A DNA stretch of 64,000 bases, taken from positions 62,001 to 126,000 of the forward strand of contig JACJYP010000010.1 of NCBI GenBank assembly GCA_020636045.1. The letters are read 5' to 3'. Shown piece by piece: positions 52,970 through 61,366 of the stretch. A program made the position numbers and the translations under genes. Under the pieces are notes generated by a model. It saw only the letters and a program-made list of their open reading frames with translations. It was not told the origin of the DNA and did not search any database. This stretch comes from Lewinellaceae bacterium. GTDB taxonomy: Bacteria > Bacteroidota > Bacteroidia > Chitinophagales > Saprospiraceae. Position 1 is the first letter of the stretch. Each line of letters begins with the position of its first letter.

Positions 52970-53647
52970 TCACACGTGGAAATTTTCCGTGACCACTTTG
53001 CCGTCGAACAGGTTGACGATGCGGTGCGCAAAGCCGGCGTCGTGCGGCGAGTGGGTTACCATGATGATCGTGGTGCCCCCCTGGTTGAGCTGGGTGAGCA
53101 GGTTCATCACTTCCAGGCCGTTGGTAGAGTCGAGGTTACCCGTCGGCTCGTCGGCCAGGATCACTTTGGGGTTGGCCACCACGGCCCGCGCGATGGCGAC
53201 GCGCTGCTGCTGACCGCCGGAGAGTTGCTGCGGAAAGTGGTTGCGGCGGTGCATGATGTTCATGCGCTCGAGTTGCGCTTCCACTTTTTTCTTGCGTTCG
53301 CCGGCCGGCGTTTTCAGGTACAGCAGCGGCAGTTCCACATTTTCGTACACCGTGAGTTCGTCGATCAGGTTGAAGGACTGGAACACGAAGCCGATGTTGC
53401 CCTTGCGCAGGTTGGCGCGTGTGCGCTCGCCCATTTTCGCGACTTCCGTCCCGAAGAAGTGGTATTCGCCTTCGGAAGGGTTGTCCAGCAGACCGAGGAT
53501 GTTGAGCAGGGTGGATTTCCCACAGCCGGAAGGGCCCATGATCGCCACGAATTCGCCGGGCTGTATCTCCATGTTGATGCCGTTCAGGGCGGTGGTTTCC
53601 ACTTCGTCGGTGGTGAATATCTTGTGCAGATTATGCGTCTTGATCAT
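52970..53647 (-). CDS. ABC transporter ATPase, LolD/MacB type
   Basis: The 225-residue protein has all canonical motifs: Walker A GPSGCGKST, Q-loop FVFQSFNLI, signature LSGGQQQRVAIARA, Walker B VILADEPTGNL, D-loop NLDS and H-loop VTHS. The family binds FtsX-type permeases in MacAB- and LolCDE-like machines. It follows the MacA-like adaptor gene by 44 bp and is probably co-transcribed with it from the control region at 55.05-55.22 kb. No permease gene belongs to this operon, unlike standard macAB loci, which suggests the ATPase serves permeases encoded elsewhere. That is inference. Confidence 0.94.
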   Translation of the reverse strand: MIKTHNLHKIFTTDEVETTALNGINMEIQPGEFVAIMGPSGCGKSTLLNILGLLDNPSEGEYHFFGTEVAKMGERTRANLRKGNIGFVFQSFNLIDELTVYENVELPLLYLKTPAGERKKKVEAQLERMNIMHRRNHFPQQLSGGQQQRVAIARAVVANPKVILADEPTGNLDSTNGLEVMNLLTQLNQGGTTIIMVTHSPHDAGFAHRIVNLFDGKVVTENFHV

Positions 53648-53691
53648 GGTGCAATGTTTGAAATATGTCTTTTTGAAATCGTCTTGTTTGG

Positions 53692-54942
53692 TTATTGCAG
53701 GTTGAGTACGTCCTTGTCGCCGAAGTTTTCGTACGAACTCGTCACCACCATCTCGCCGGGTTCGAGGCCGCTCAGCACTTCGTAATACTGCGGGTTTTTC
53801 CGGCCCAGCGAGATGTCGCGTTTTTCGGCGCGCGAACCCGAACTGTTGAGCACGTACACCCAGTTGCCGCCGGTATCGCTGAAAAAGCCGCCCGTGGGCA
53901 ACAGCACCGCTTCCGCGGGTTTGCCGAGTTGCAGGCGCACGGGCACTGACTGGCCGCGGCGGATGCCGTCGGGGATGTTCTTTTCAAAGGTCATGTCCAC
54001 CTCGAAGCGGCCGCTGCGCACCTCGGGATACACTTTTGAAACCACCAGTTTGTTCGTACTTCCGTTGAAGTCGAAGGAGCCTTCCAGCCCGGGAAAAATG
54101 CGGGAGATGTAGTGCTCGTCGACTTCCACGCGCATTTTGAAGCCGTTCAGATCGTCGATCTGGCCGATGTTCTGTCCGGCGGTGATGCTGGCCCCGATCT
54201 CCACGTCGACCCGCGACAGCAGGCCCGACACCGGCGCGCGCACCGACAGGTTTTCGAGGTTTTGTTTCATCATCTGCAGGTTGAGGCGCGTGCGTTCGAG
54301 TGTGCCTTCGAGTTGTTTGATCTGCGTAATGCTGTTTTCCTCCTGAAATTTCTGGTTCTCGATCTCGATCTCGCGCTGTTCGCGGAGGCGTTCGTAGGCA
54401 ATTTTCGTGCGGGTGAATTCCTGCTCGCTGATCACGTGGTCGGCGAAGAGCTTGGCGTTCCGCTCGTGGTCGTCTTTCGCCTGCCGGATCTGGTAATCCA
54501 GTTCCGACAAGGTCTTTTTAAGGGCGAATTTGTCCTGCCGCAGGCGCAGGCGTGTGTTTTCCAGGTTGTTGATCAGGTCGTACATCTCGGTTTCGCGGTT
54601 GACGAAATCGAGCATGAGGCGCTGGTTTTCGAGTTTCAGGATCAGATCGCCTTTTTTGACCGTGGCGCCGCCGTCGAGCAGTTTTTGCGCAACGTAGCCG
54701 CCCTCGATAGCATCCAGTTGGTACGTTTTCAGCGGCTGCACGACGCCGGTCACGACGATGAACTCGTCGAACACACCGCGCTCTACTTTCGAGATCGTGA
54801 TCTTGTCGCGGTCGACGTTCAGGCTGCTATGCCGCCCCGAAAACACCAGGCTGTACACCGAAAAAGCCACAAACGCGAGGATGGCGACACCCGTTGCGAT
54901 GCGCTGTACCGTCCATTTTTTCTTTTGAATGGGTCTGTCCAT
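53692..54942 (-). CDS. MacA/HlyD-type periplasmic adaptor (membrane fusion protein)
   Basis: The start MDRPIQKKKWTVQRIA is preferred over an ATG five codons upstream. The 416-residue protein has an N-terminal membrane anchor (~17-35), a split barrel-sandwich (lipoyl) domain (GGYVAQKLLDGGATVKKGDLILKLEN and SVRAPVSGLLSRVDVEIGASITAGQNIGQI), a ~120-residue coiled-coil hairpin between the halves (~105-225), and beta-barrel plus membrane-proximal domains. The adaptor would link an inner-membrane FtsX-type permease to an outer-membrane channel. No TolC-like gene is in the window. It is divergent from the NtrC-type regulator gene, with shared enhancer-like sites between them. Confidence 0.92.
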   Translation of the reverse strand: MDRPIQKKKWTVQRIATGVAILAFVAFSVYSLVFSGRHSSLNVDRDKITISKVERGVFDEFIVVTGVVQPLKTYQLDAIEGGYVAQKLLDGGATVKKGDLILKLENQRLMLDFVNRETEMYDLINNLENTRLRLRQDKFALKKTLSELDYQIRQAKDDHERNAKLFADHVISEQEFTRTKIAYERLREQREIEIENQKFQEENSITQIKQLEGTLERTRLNLQMMKQNLENLSVRAPVSGLLSRVDVEIGASITAGQNIGQIDDLNGFKMRVEVDEHYISRIFPGLEGSFDFNGSTNKLVVSKVYPEVRSGRFEVDMTFEKNIPDGIRRGQSVPVRLQLGKPAEAVLLPTGGFFSDTGGNWVYVLNSSGSRAEKRDISLGRKNPQYYEVLSGLEPGEMVVTSSYENFGDKDVLNLQ

Positions 54943-55052
54943 TGTATTCCGAGTCAATTACACGGCTTAAATAACTTCCTGAAGGAGCCGTCGTGCTGCA
55001 AGGCGCGCCGGTTGATTCCGTTCTGCGCGATGCCCTTGCGACCCTTCTACAG

Positions 55053-55069
55053 AAGCAAGCTCGTGCCAA
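55053..55069 (-). promoter_or_regulatory. Possible sigma-54 promoter of the adaptor operon, short spacer
   Basis: On the minus strand TTTGGCACGAGCTTGCTTC carries excellent -24 (TGGCAC) and -12 (TTGC) halves, but GG and GC are separated by nine bases, not ten. The -24 start (55067) lies 57 bp from the near palindrome at 55124, close to the 56 bp found elsewhere. The one-base shortfall may reduce or abolish activity. Confidence 0.4.
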
Positions 55070-55123
55070 ATTTATAAATACCTGAAAATCAGATTTTTCG
55101 CCCTAAAGTTAGAACATCCCTTT

Positions 55124-55159
55124 CGTTCGTATGCGCACACAGGTGTCCGAAAACGAACA
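55124..55159. promoter_or_regulatory. Paired enhancer-like palindromes in a divergent control region
   Basis: CGTTCGTATGCGCACA (55124) and TGTCCGAAAACGAACA (55144) start 20 bp apart. The second is a perfect match to TGTnCG-N4-CGnACA and the exact reverse complement of the site at 21950. They lie between the adaptor operon and the NtrC-type gene and could serve both, giving autoregulation. Confidence 0.75.
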
Positions 55160-55201
55160 CCACCTCAAAAAAAATTGCTTGATTTGCAGACCCTTAGCGG
55201 C

Positions 55202-55217
55202 GGGCACTGTCTTTGCG
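55202..55217 (+). promoter_or_regulatory. Sigma-54 promoter of the NtrC-type regulator gene
   Basis: GGGCACTGTCTTTGCGG gives GG (55203-55204), ten bases, GC (55215-55216), a near-consensus -24/-12. It is about 70 bp before the start codon at 55287. The distance from the near palindrome edge (55159) is 44 bp, about one helical turn less than the 56 bp elsewhere. Confidence 0.75.
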
Positions 55218-55286
55218 GCTGATGCCGGGTAAAAGGCACAACTGTTGCCTTGCGATTGATCGCTTGTACCTACGACGGCGTACACC

Positions 55287-56666
55287 ATGGAAATGAAACA
55301 ATCCAATATCCTCATTGTGGACGACAATCCCGGCGTGCTGAGCGCGGGCAAGTTGTTCCTCAAACGCCATTTTGCGGAAGTGGACACCACGCGCGACCCC
55401 ACCGAGATCCCGCAACTGCTCAGGGGAAAGCGCTACGACGTGATCCTGCTCGACATGAATTTCGGAAGGAACAACAAAAACACGGGCCAGGAAGGCTTCC
55501 AGTGGCTGGAAAAGATCCTCGAGATCGACCCTTCCGCCGTGGTGGTGCTCATTACTGCCTACGGCGATGTGGAACTGGCCGTGCGGGCCATCAAAAACGG
55601 CGCGACCGATTTTGTGCTGAAGCCCTGGGACAACGACAAACTGCTCGCCACGCTCCATTCCGCGCTGAAACTGAGGAGCAGCCAGGACGAAGCCGACCAA
55701 CTGAAATCAAAACAGGTGGGCCGCAACATCGCCGACGCGCGCGACATGCCGGAGATCATTTTCCGCAGCCAGGCCATGGAGCAGGTGTTCGACACCGTGC
55801 AGCGCGTGGCGGGCACCGACGCCAACGTCCTGCTCCTCGGCGAAAACGGCACCGGGAAAGACCTGGTCGCGCAGGCCATCCACGCGCAATCGGACCGCGC
55901 ACAGGAAAACTTCGTCAAGGTCGACCTGGGCGCGTTGACGGAAAGCTTGTTCGAGAGCGAACTTTTCGGGCACATCAAGGGCGCCTTCACCGACGCCCGC
56001 GAAGACCGGCCCGGCCGCTTCGAAGCCGCCGACGGCGGCACCATTTTCCTCGACGAGATCGGCAACCTGTCGCTGGGCCAGCAGGCCAAACTACTCACCG
56101 TGCTGCAAAACCGCACCGTCACGCGCGTGGGCAGCAACCGCGTGCGGCCTGTCAACGTGCGCGTGATCGCCGCGACGAACCAGAACCTCTACGAGGCCGT
56201 AAACAACCGCCATTTCCGCCAGGACCTGCTGTACCGGATCAACACCATCGAGATCAACCTGCCGCCATTGCGCGAGCGCACCGACGACATCGAGCCCCTG
56301 GCCATGCGCTTCCTGAAACAATTCGCACAGAAATACGACCGCCCGGCCACGGGCCTCAGCGCAGCCCTGATGAAGGAACTGCTCCGCTACCCCTGGCCGG
56401 GCAATGTACGCGAACTCCAGCACGCCGTGGAGCGTGCGGTCATCATGTCGAAAGGGGAAAAGTTGCAGCCGGAAGACTTCTTTTTCCGCCAGCCCGGCGC
56501 GGACGAGCAATCGGGCGATTTCCCGACGATGAACCTCGACGAAATGGAAAAACAGCTCATCATGAAGGCCCTGCAGAAGTACCACGGCAATATCACGGAA
56601 GCGGCGCAGGAACTGGGCCTCACCCGCGCATCGCTGTACCGGCGCCTGGAGAAATACAACCTGTAA
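55287..56666 (+). CDS. NtrC-family sigma-54-dependent response regulator
   Basis: The 459-residue protein has a receiver domain (~5-125; D12/D13, phospho-acceptor D56 in ILLDMNFG, K112), an AAA+ domain (~155-390; Walker A GENGTGKD at 185-192, Walker B FLDE at 254-257), and a C-terminal Fis-type helix-turn-helix (NITEAAQELGLTRASLYRRLEKY). The sigma-54 contact loop reads GAFTDA (232-237) rather than the classical GAFTGA. Phosphorylation should drive oligomerisation and open-complex formation at sigma-54 promoters. It is followed after 3 bp by an NtrY-like kinase. The recurring palindromes in the window are its probable binding sites, including those upstream of its own gene. Confidence 0.95.
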   Translation: MEMKQSNILIVDDNPGVLSAGKLFLKRHFAEVDTTRDPTEIPQLLRGKRYDVILLDMNFGRNNKNTGQEGFQWLEKILEIDPSAVVVLITAYGDVELAVRAIKNGATDFVLKPWDNDKLLATLHSALKLRSSQDEADQLKSKQVGRNIADARDMPEIIFRSQAMEQVFDTVQRVAGTDANVLLLGENGTGKDLVAQAIHAQSDRAQENFVKVDLGALTESLFESELFGHIKGAFTDAREDRPGRFEAADGGTIFLDEIGNLSLGQQAKLLTVLQNRTVTRVGSNRVRPVNVRVIAATNQNLYEAVNNRHFRQDLLYRINTIEINLPPLRERTDDIEPLAMRFLKQFAQKYDRPATGLSAALMKELLRYPWPGNVRELQHAVERAVIMSKGEKLQPEDFFFRQPGADEQSGDFPTMNLDEMEKQLIMKALQKYHGNITEAAQELGLTRASLYRRLEKYNL

Positions 56667-56669
56667 CGC

Positions 56670-58007
56670 ATGACGCTTTTTCGCTCATTTCCCGCCGTAC
56701 TCGCCTGGCGCATCGCGCTGCTTACAGGCGTGATCGCCGCTGCCGCCTGGTCGGTGGCGCAGGAAAAATACTGGCTGACCCTGCTCCTGGCGGGCGCTGC
56801 GCTGTACGCCGCCGTGAGCCTGCACCGCTACGTCAACGACACCAACCGGCGGCTCGCCCGTTTTTTCGAGAGCGTGCGCTATTCCGATTTTGCCATCCGT
56901 TTTTCTTCGGCGCGGGAAAAAGGCGATTCGTTCACGGAAGTCAACCGCCAGTTCAACGAAGTGCTGGAAGCCTTCCGGCAGACGCGCGCGGAAAAAGAGG
57001 CCAACCTCCTGTTCCTCAATACGATCGTCCAGCACCTCAGCACAGGCCTGCTGGCATTCGACGCACAAATGAACGTGCTGGTGTCCAACAACGCCGCCTT
57101 CCAGTTGCTGGGCGTCTATCGCCTGCACCACCTCAACGACCTGCCCGAACACCACGGCCCGCTGATCCGCTTCACCCGCGACCTGGATACGCGCGGGAAA
57201 GTGCTGTACCAGCCCGAAACCGGGCGCCAGTTGTCGGTGCGGGGTGTATTCCTCAACCTGCAGGGCCGCGCCGTGCGGCTGCTCACCATTCAGAACATTT
57301 ATCCCGAACTGCAGCGCAAGGAGATCGACGCCTGGCGCAACCTCACCCGCGTGCTGCGCCACGAGATCATGAACTCCGTCACACCCATCGTGTCGCTGGT
57401 GGAGACCGCGCAGGACATCGTGCGCTACGACCTCGAGCAGAATGTCGTCACGGCCGACCTTGCGGAAGCGCTGGAAGTGGTGGCTGCGCGCAGTTTGGGC
57501 CTCGTCAACTTCGTGGAAGCCTATCGCTCCTTTACTTCGATCCCGCAGCCGAAACTGGAAAACCTGTCCGCCCGCAAAATGATCGAGCGGGTGCTGTCGC
57601 TGACAAAAGCGGAGCATAAAGAAATGGGAATCAAGGTAGAAGCCGGCATCGAGCCGGAAGACCTGCAATTGCTCGCCGATCCGGCGCAGATCGAGATGGT
57701 GCTGATCAATCTGCTGAAAAATGCCCGCGAAGCCATCGCCGGCGACGATCAGCCGCCTGCCGAACAGCGCATCGCCCTGCGCGCCAGCGCCGATGCCAGG
57801 GGAAGGCCTTTCATCGAGGTGGAAGACAACGGCCCCGGCATCCCGCCCGAATTGCTGGAAGATATCTTCATTCCCTTCTTCACTTCGAAAGAGACCGGTA
57901 CCGGAGTGGGGCTCAGTATTTCCAAGCAGATCATGCAGCTGCACGGCGGCGATATCCGCGTGAGCGCCAGCCCCGGGGAAGGCACGCGTTTCGTGCTGGA
58001 GTTTTAA
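56670..58007 (+). CDS. NtrY-like membrane sensor histidine kinase
   Basis: Two N-terminal TM helices (~10-30, ~35-52) are joined by a very short loop, so the signal is probably sensed in the membrane or cytoplasm. A HAMP-like helix (~55-110) and a PAS-like domain (~112-215; FLNTIVQHLSTGLLAFDAQMNVLVSNNAAFQLLG) follow. The phospho-acceptor is H231 in VLRHEIMNSVTPI; the ATPase domain has VLINLLKNAREAI (N351), DNGPGIPPELL and GTGVGLSISKQIM. It begins 3 bp after the NtrC-type gene and is its evident partner. The architecture matches NtrY kinases, which in other bacteria respond to envelope or nitrogen-related states; the cue here is unknown. Confidence 0.94.
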   Translation: MTLFRSFPAVLAWRIALLTGVIAAAAWSVAQEKYWLTLLLAGAALYAAVSLHRYVNDTNRRLARFFESVRYSDFAIRFSSAREKGDSFTEVNRQFNEVLEAFRQTRAEKEANLLFLNTIVQHLSTGLLAFDAQMNVLVSNNAAFQLLGVYRLHHLNDLPEHHGPLIRFTRDLDTRGKVLYQPETGRQLSVRGVFLNLQGRAVRLLTIQNIYPELQRKEIDAWRNLTRVLRHEIMNSVTPIVSLVETAQDIVRYDLEQNVVTADLAEALEVVAARSLGLVNFVEAYRSFTSIPQPKLENLSARKMIERVLSLTKAEHKEMGIKVEAGIEPEDLQLLADPAQIEMVLINLLKNAREAIAGDDQPPAEQRIALRASADARGRPFIEVEDNGPGIPPELLEDIFIPFFTSKETGTGVGLSISKQIMQLHGGDIRVSASPGEGTRFVLEF

Positions 58008-58147
58008 AAGAACTACATTTTTCACAACTCTCTGATAATCAGCATCATTTTATCCCTTCCATTTTTTCATAAAATTTTATTTGGGCGATATTTTTACTGA
58101 TTATCAATGTTTTACAAAAATATATCGGGAAAATTTTTAGCGGATGC

Positions 58148-58178
58148 TTGCACAGTACGCCGCCTCGTTCTACCTTTG
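58148..58178 (+). promoter_or_regulatory. Bacteroidota vegetative promoter for the ribosomal protein genes
   Basis: TTG (58148-58150), a 20-base spacer and TACCTTTG (58171-58178) fit the -33/-7 consensus TTG-N19-20-TAnnTTTG. The start of transcription would be near 58185, giving a leader of about 155 nt before rplM. Confidence 0.75.
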
Positions 58179-58293
58179 CGGGCCTTTTGAAAAAAAGGTG
58201 AGGACAGGGCCCTGAAAAAAGGCCGCCGGACTGCCGCCAAAAGCGTTTTCCCGCCGGATTTCAGGTTCCCGAACTTTTAAACCATTCAGCAAT

Positions 58294-58310
58294 CCCAACC
58301 CTAGGTTGGG
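58294..58310 (+). promoter_or_regulatory. Hairpin in the rplM leader
   Basis: CCCAACCCTAGGTTGGG is a perfect 7-bp stem with a 3-base loop about 30 nt before the rplM start. It may be part of an autoregulatory leader; I do not recognise a described family. The A/T-rich stretch 58010-58140 upstream of the promoter holds nothing else visible. Confidence 0.5.
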
Positions 58311-58340
58311 GATACAGTTTAACAATACTTTTTTGAAATA

Positions 58341-58784
58341 ATGGATACGCTGAGCTACCGGACCAAATCGGTCAGTGCGGAAAATGCAGAGCGCAAGTGG
58401 TACATCGTCGACGCCGAGAACCAGGTGACCGGCCGCATGTGCGCGCACATTGCCTCCATCCTGCGCGGCAAAAACAAACCGAGCTACACTCCCCATGCCG
58501 ACACCGGCGACTACGTGATCGTGATCAACGCCTCCAAAGTGCGTTTCACCGGCCACAAGTGGGAGCAAAAAGAATACAAAAACTACTCGCTGTACCCGGG
58601 CGGTCTGAAGATCACCCTGGCGGAAGAGATGCTGGCCAAATTTCCGGAGCGCATCATCGAGCGCGCCGTGAAAGGCATGCTGCCCAAAAACAAACTGGGC
58701 CGCGCCATGGTGAAAAAAATGTTCGTCTACGCCGGCGCCGAGCATCCGCACGCGGGCCAGAAACCCGAACCCATTACATTCTGA
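58341..58784 (+). CDS. rplM: Ribosomal protein uL13
   Basis: The 147-residue protein carries the uL13 signature: KWYIVDAENQVTGRMCAHIASILRGKNKPSYTPHADTGDYVIVINASKVRFTGHKW (read in parts) and the C-terminal KGMLPKNKLGRAMVKKMFVYAGAEHPHAGQKPE. It is an early assembly protein of the large subunit that binds 23S rRNA. It is the first gene of the rplM-rpsI-rpsB-tsf cluster, an order common in Bacteroidota, and has a vegetative promoter at 58148. Confidence 0.98.
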   Translation: MDTLSYRTKSVSAENAERKWYIVDAENQVTGRMCAHIASILRGKNKPSYTPHADTGDYVIVINASKVRFTGHKWEQKEYKNYSLYPGGLKITLAEEMLAKFPERIIERAVKGMLPKNKLGRAMVKKMFVYAGAEHPHAGQKPEPITF

Positions 58785-58856
58785 ATGCTGGCCTGGTAAC
58801 AGGCACATCCGCATTTCAGGCAACACATTCATTCTGAAAATACACATCCAGGCAAC

Positions 58857-59243
58857 ATGGAAATGATAAATGCCATAGGGCGCCGGAAAACCGCAGTAGC
58901 CCGCGTCTACCTGATGAAAGGAGAAGGCAAGGTGACCGTAAACGGTAAAGACTACCGCGAGTATTTCCCGCACGTCCACGTTCAGCACAACGTCGTGGAC
59001 CCTTTCGCCGTCGTCGGTGCTGAAAACATCTACGACCTCAAGATCAACGTTCGCGGAGGCGGCTACAAAGGCCAGGCCGAAGCGATCCGCATGGGCGTCA
59101 GCCGCGCGCTGGTGAAACTCAACGAAGAGTTCCGCAAGCCGCTGAAAGCCAAGAAGTACCTCACGCGCGACAGCCGTGCCGTCGAGCGCAAGAAATACGG
59201 TAAACCGAAAGCACGCAAGCGCTTCCAGTTCTCCAAACGCTAA
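58857..59243 (+). CDS. rpsI: Ribosomal protein uS9
   Basis: The 128-residue protein begins MEMINAIGRRKTAVARVYLMKGEGKV and ends with the basic tail KYGKPKARKRFQFSKR that reaches the P-site tRNA in the small subunit. A second ATG two codons in is an alternative start. It follows rplM after 72 bp and precedes rpsB. Confidence 0.98.
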   Translation: MEMINAIGRRKTAVARVYLMKGEGKVTVNGKDYREYFPHVHVQHNVVDPFAVVGAENIYDLKINVRGGGYKGQAEAIRMGVSRALVKLNEEFRKPLKAKKYLTRDSRAVERKKYGKPKARKRFQFSKR

Positions 59244-59326
59244 TGGAAACCGGATACCGGGATCGATTTTTTCCGATCTCCGTTGCCCGATCTCAATTTT
59301 CAAAAATTAAAAACCGCTTTTGAACA

Positions 59327-60052
59327 ATGCAAAAGCCCACATATAAAGAATTGCTCGACGCCGGCTGCCACTTCGGCCACCTGCGCAAAAAGTGGAACCC
59401 GAAAATGACGCCCTATATCTTCATGGAGCACAAGGGTATCCACATCATCGACCTCAACCGCACCGCCGAATGCCTCGAACGCGCGGCAGCCGCCATGAAA
59501 GCCATGGCGAAAAGCGGCAAGAAGATCATGTTCGTCGCTACCAAGAAGCAGGCGCGCGATATCGTGCAGATGGCTGCCGAAAGCGTCGGCATGCCCTTCG
59601 TGACCGACCGCTGGCTGGGCGGCATGATGACCAACTTCATGACCATCCGCAAATCGGTGAAAAAGATGCAGGGCATCGAGCGCATGCTGGCCGATGCTTC
59701 GCTCACCAGCATCACCAAAAAAGAGCGCCTGACGCTGAGCCGCGAGCACGCCAAAATGTCGAAACAACTCGGCGGTATCGAGCAACTGAACCGTTTGCCT
59801 TCCGCGGTGTTTATTGTCGACATCCACCACGAACACCTCGCACTGGCCGAAGCGCGCAAACTGCACGTGAAAACCTTCGGCATGGTGGACACCAACTCCG
59901 ACCCCACCCTGGTCGACTTCCCGATTCCCAGCAACGACGACGCTTCCAAAGCCATCGCGTTCATCACCAACTACCTCGCGAATGCCATTCGCGAAGGCCT
60001 GGAAGAGCGCAAGGCGATCAAGAGCGAGGAGAAGGAAGGCGCCGACGCCTGA
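59327..60052 (+). CDS. rpsB: Ribosomal protein uS2
   Basis: The 241-residue protein starts MQKPTYKELLDAGCHFGHLRKKWNPKM, with the uS2 hallmarks HIIDLNRTAECLERA, VATKKQARDIVQMAAE, TDRWLGGMMTNF and DTNSDPTLVDFPIPSNDDASKAI. It binds the back of the small subunit and recruits bS1. It is followed by tsf after 58 bp, as in most bacteria. Confidence 0.98.
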   Translation: MQKPTYKELLDAGCHFGHLRKKWNPKMTPYIFMEHKGIHIIDLNRTAECLERAAAAMKAMAKSGKKIMFVATKKQARDIVQMAAESVGMPFVTDRWLGGMMTNFMTIRKSVKKMQGIERMLADASLTSITKKERLTLSREHAKMSKQLGGIEQLNRLPSAVFIVDIHHEHLALAEARKLHVKTFGMVDTNSDPTLVDFPIPSNDDASKAIAFITNYLANAIREGLEERKAIKSEEKEGADA

Positions 60053-60110
60053 TACCCGGAGTGACTAACCACTTAAAATCGATCATCAAACTCAACATTC
60101 AATTGAAATA

Positions 60111-60941
60111 ATGGAAATGGTAAAAGTTTCGGTTGCCGATATTCAAAAGCTCCGCGAGATCACCGGAGCCGGTATGATGGATTGCAAAAAAGCCCTGGAA
60201 GAAGCCGGCGGCGATTTTGAAGGTGCACAGGACTGGCTGCGCAAAAAAGGCATCGCCAAAGCCGCCAAGCGCGAAGACCGCGAAGCAAAAGAAGGCGTGG
60301 TGATCGCTATCGCAAACGCCGACCAGACGCGCGGCGTGATCGTAGCGCTGAACTGCGAAACGGATTTCGTGGCCCGCAACGACAACTTCGTCGAACTGAC
60401 CGGCAAAATGGCGGACCTTGCCCTGAGCAACTTCCCCGACAGCCTGGAAGCGCTGCTGAGCCTGCCTTTCGAAGGCTCGGTGAGCATCGCCGAAAAAGTA
60501 GGCGAGCAAAACGGCGTGATCGGTGAAAAGATCGAACTCAGCCGCTACGAGCGCATCGAAGGCGCACAGGTACTGACCTACAACCACTCCAACAACAAGC
60601 GTTCGGTGCTGGTGGCCCTCAACAAGGCCGGCCACGACGATGCAGGCCGCAACGTGGCCATGCAGATCGCTGCCATGAGCCCGGTATCGGTGGGCAAAGA
60701 CGACGTCGATCCGAAGATCATCGAAAAAGAGATCGAGATCGGCAAGGAACTCGCCCGCAACGAAGGCAAGCCGGAAGACATGCTCGAAAAGATATCCCTC
60801 GGCCGCCTCAACAAGTTTTTCCAGGAGAGCACCCTGCTCAGCCAGAAATACGTAAAAGGCGCCGGCGAAACGGTAGAACAATACCTCAGCGGTCTCGAAA
60901 AAGGCCTTACGGTAACAGGCTTCAAGCACGTCGCGCTGTAA
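60111..60941 (+). CDS. tsf: Translation elongation factor Ts
   Basis: The 276-residue protein has the N-terminal UBA-like domain (VADIQKLREITGAGMMDCKKALEEAGGD), the EF-Tu contact motif CETDFVARNDNF, and the dimer/core domain (NKRSVLVALNKAGHDDAGRNVAMQIAAM). It exchanges GDP for GTP on EF-Tu. It ends the ribosomal gene cluster and is followed by a strong intrinsic terminator. Confidence 0.98.
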   Translation: MEMVKVSVADIQKLREITGAGMMDCKKALEEAGGDFEGAQDWLRKKGIAKAAKREDREAKEGVVIAIANADQTRGVIVALNCETDFVARNDNFVELTGKMADLALSNFPDSLEALLSLPFEGSVSIAEKVGEQNGVIGEKIELSRYERIEGAQVLTYNHSNNKRSVLVALNKAGHDDAGRNVAMQIAAMSPVSVGKDDVDPKIIEKEIEIGKELARNEGKPEDMLEKISLGRLNKFFQESTLLSQKYVKGAGETVEQYLSGLEKGLTVTGFKHVAL

Positions 60942-60971
60942 GTTTTACGTTTCCGCACCACTGCGATATAT

Positions 60972-61010
60972 CCCGGATCACTCCTCGGCGAGTGATCCGG
61001 GATTTTTTTT
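60972..61010 (+). terminator. Intrinsic terminator after tsf
   Basis: CCCGGATCACT (60972-60982), loop CCTCGGCG, AGTGATCCGGG (60991-61001) then A and eight T. The stem is a perfect 11 bp. Confidence 0.95.
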
Positions 61011-61109
61011 GCCCCTGCTTCCAATCATCGCTTCGCATGACTTGCGTCATCACTCCGCCGAAGCGCCGGGCCGACCTTTGTCGCATTGTTTAAAACAAAT
61101 GCCTGGAAT

Positions 61110-61301
61110 ATGAAATTCGAATTCAACCTCTCGATGACCGAGATCATCGTTTCCTACCTGCTGATGATGGCCGTTATCTTTATCGGCATTTTTTCCGGAC
61201 AATCGTGGTTTTGCTTCTTCGCCCTGCCGCTGTTCCTGCGCGGCCTGATGGGCTGGTGTCCGCTGAAGACTTTTCTGAATCGCAGCCACGCCGCCGTCTG
61301 A
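61110..61301 (+). CDS. Small membrane protein, YgaP-like TM domain (DUF2892-like)
   Basis: The start MKFEFNLSMTEIIVSYLLMM is preferred over an ATG eight codons upstream. The 63 residues contain two hydrophobic helices (EIIVSYLLMMAVIFIGIF and FCFFALPLFLRGLMGW) and the closing GWCPLKTFLN pattern of the DUF2892/YgaP transmembrane family, in which the GWCPL cysteine is conserved. Members without a rhodanese domain are of unknown function. The gene lies between two intrinsic terminators, so it is an independent unit. Confidence 0.75.
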   Translation: MKFEFNLSMTEIIVSYLLMMAVIFIGIFSGQSWFCFFALPLFLRGLMGWCPLKTFLNRSHAAV

Positions 61302-61326
61302 ATAACCGCCTCAGCAACGACTTTCT

Positions 61327-61366
61327 AAAATCCCGGTTTTTTTCTTCGGAAAAAGTCGGGATTTTT
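61327..61366 (+). terminator. Intrinsic terminator after the small membrane protein gene
   Basis: AAAATCCCGGTTTTTTTC and GAAAAAGTCGGGATTTTTC form an imperfect stem around TTCG, closing with TTTTTCTTTT. Confidence 0.8.
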
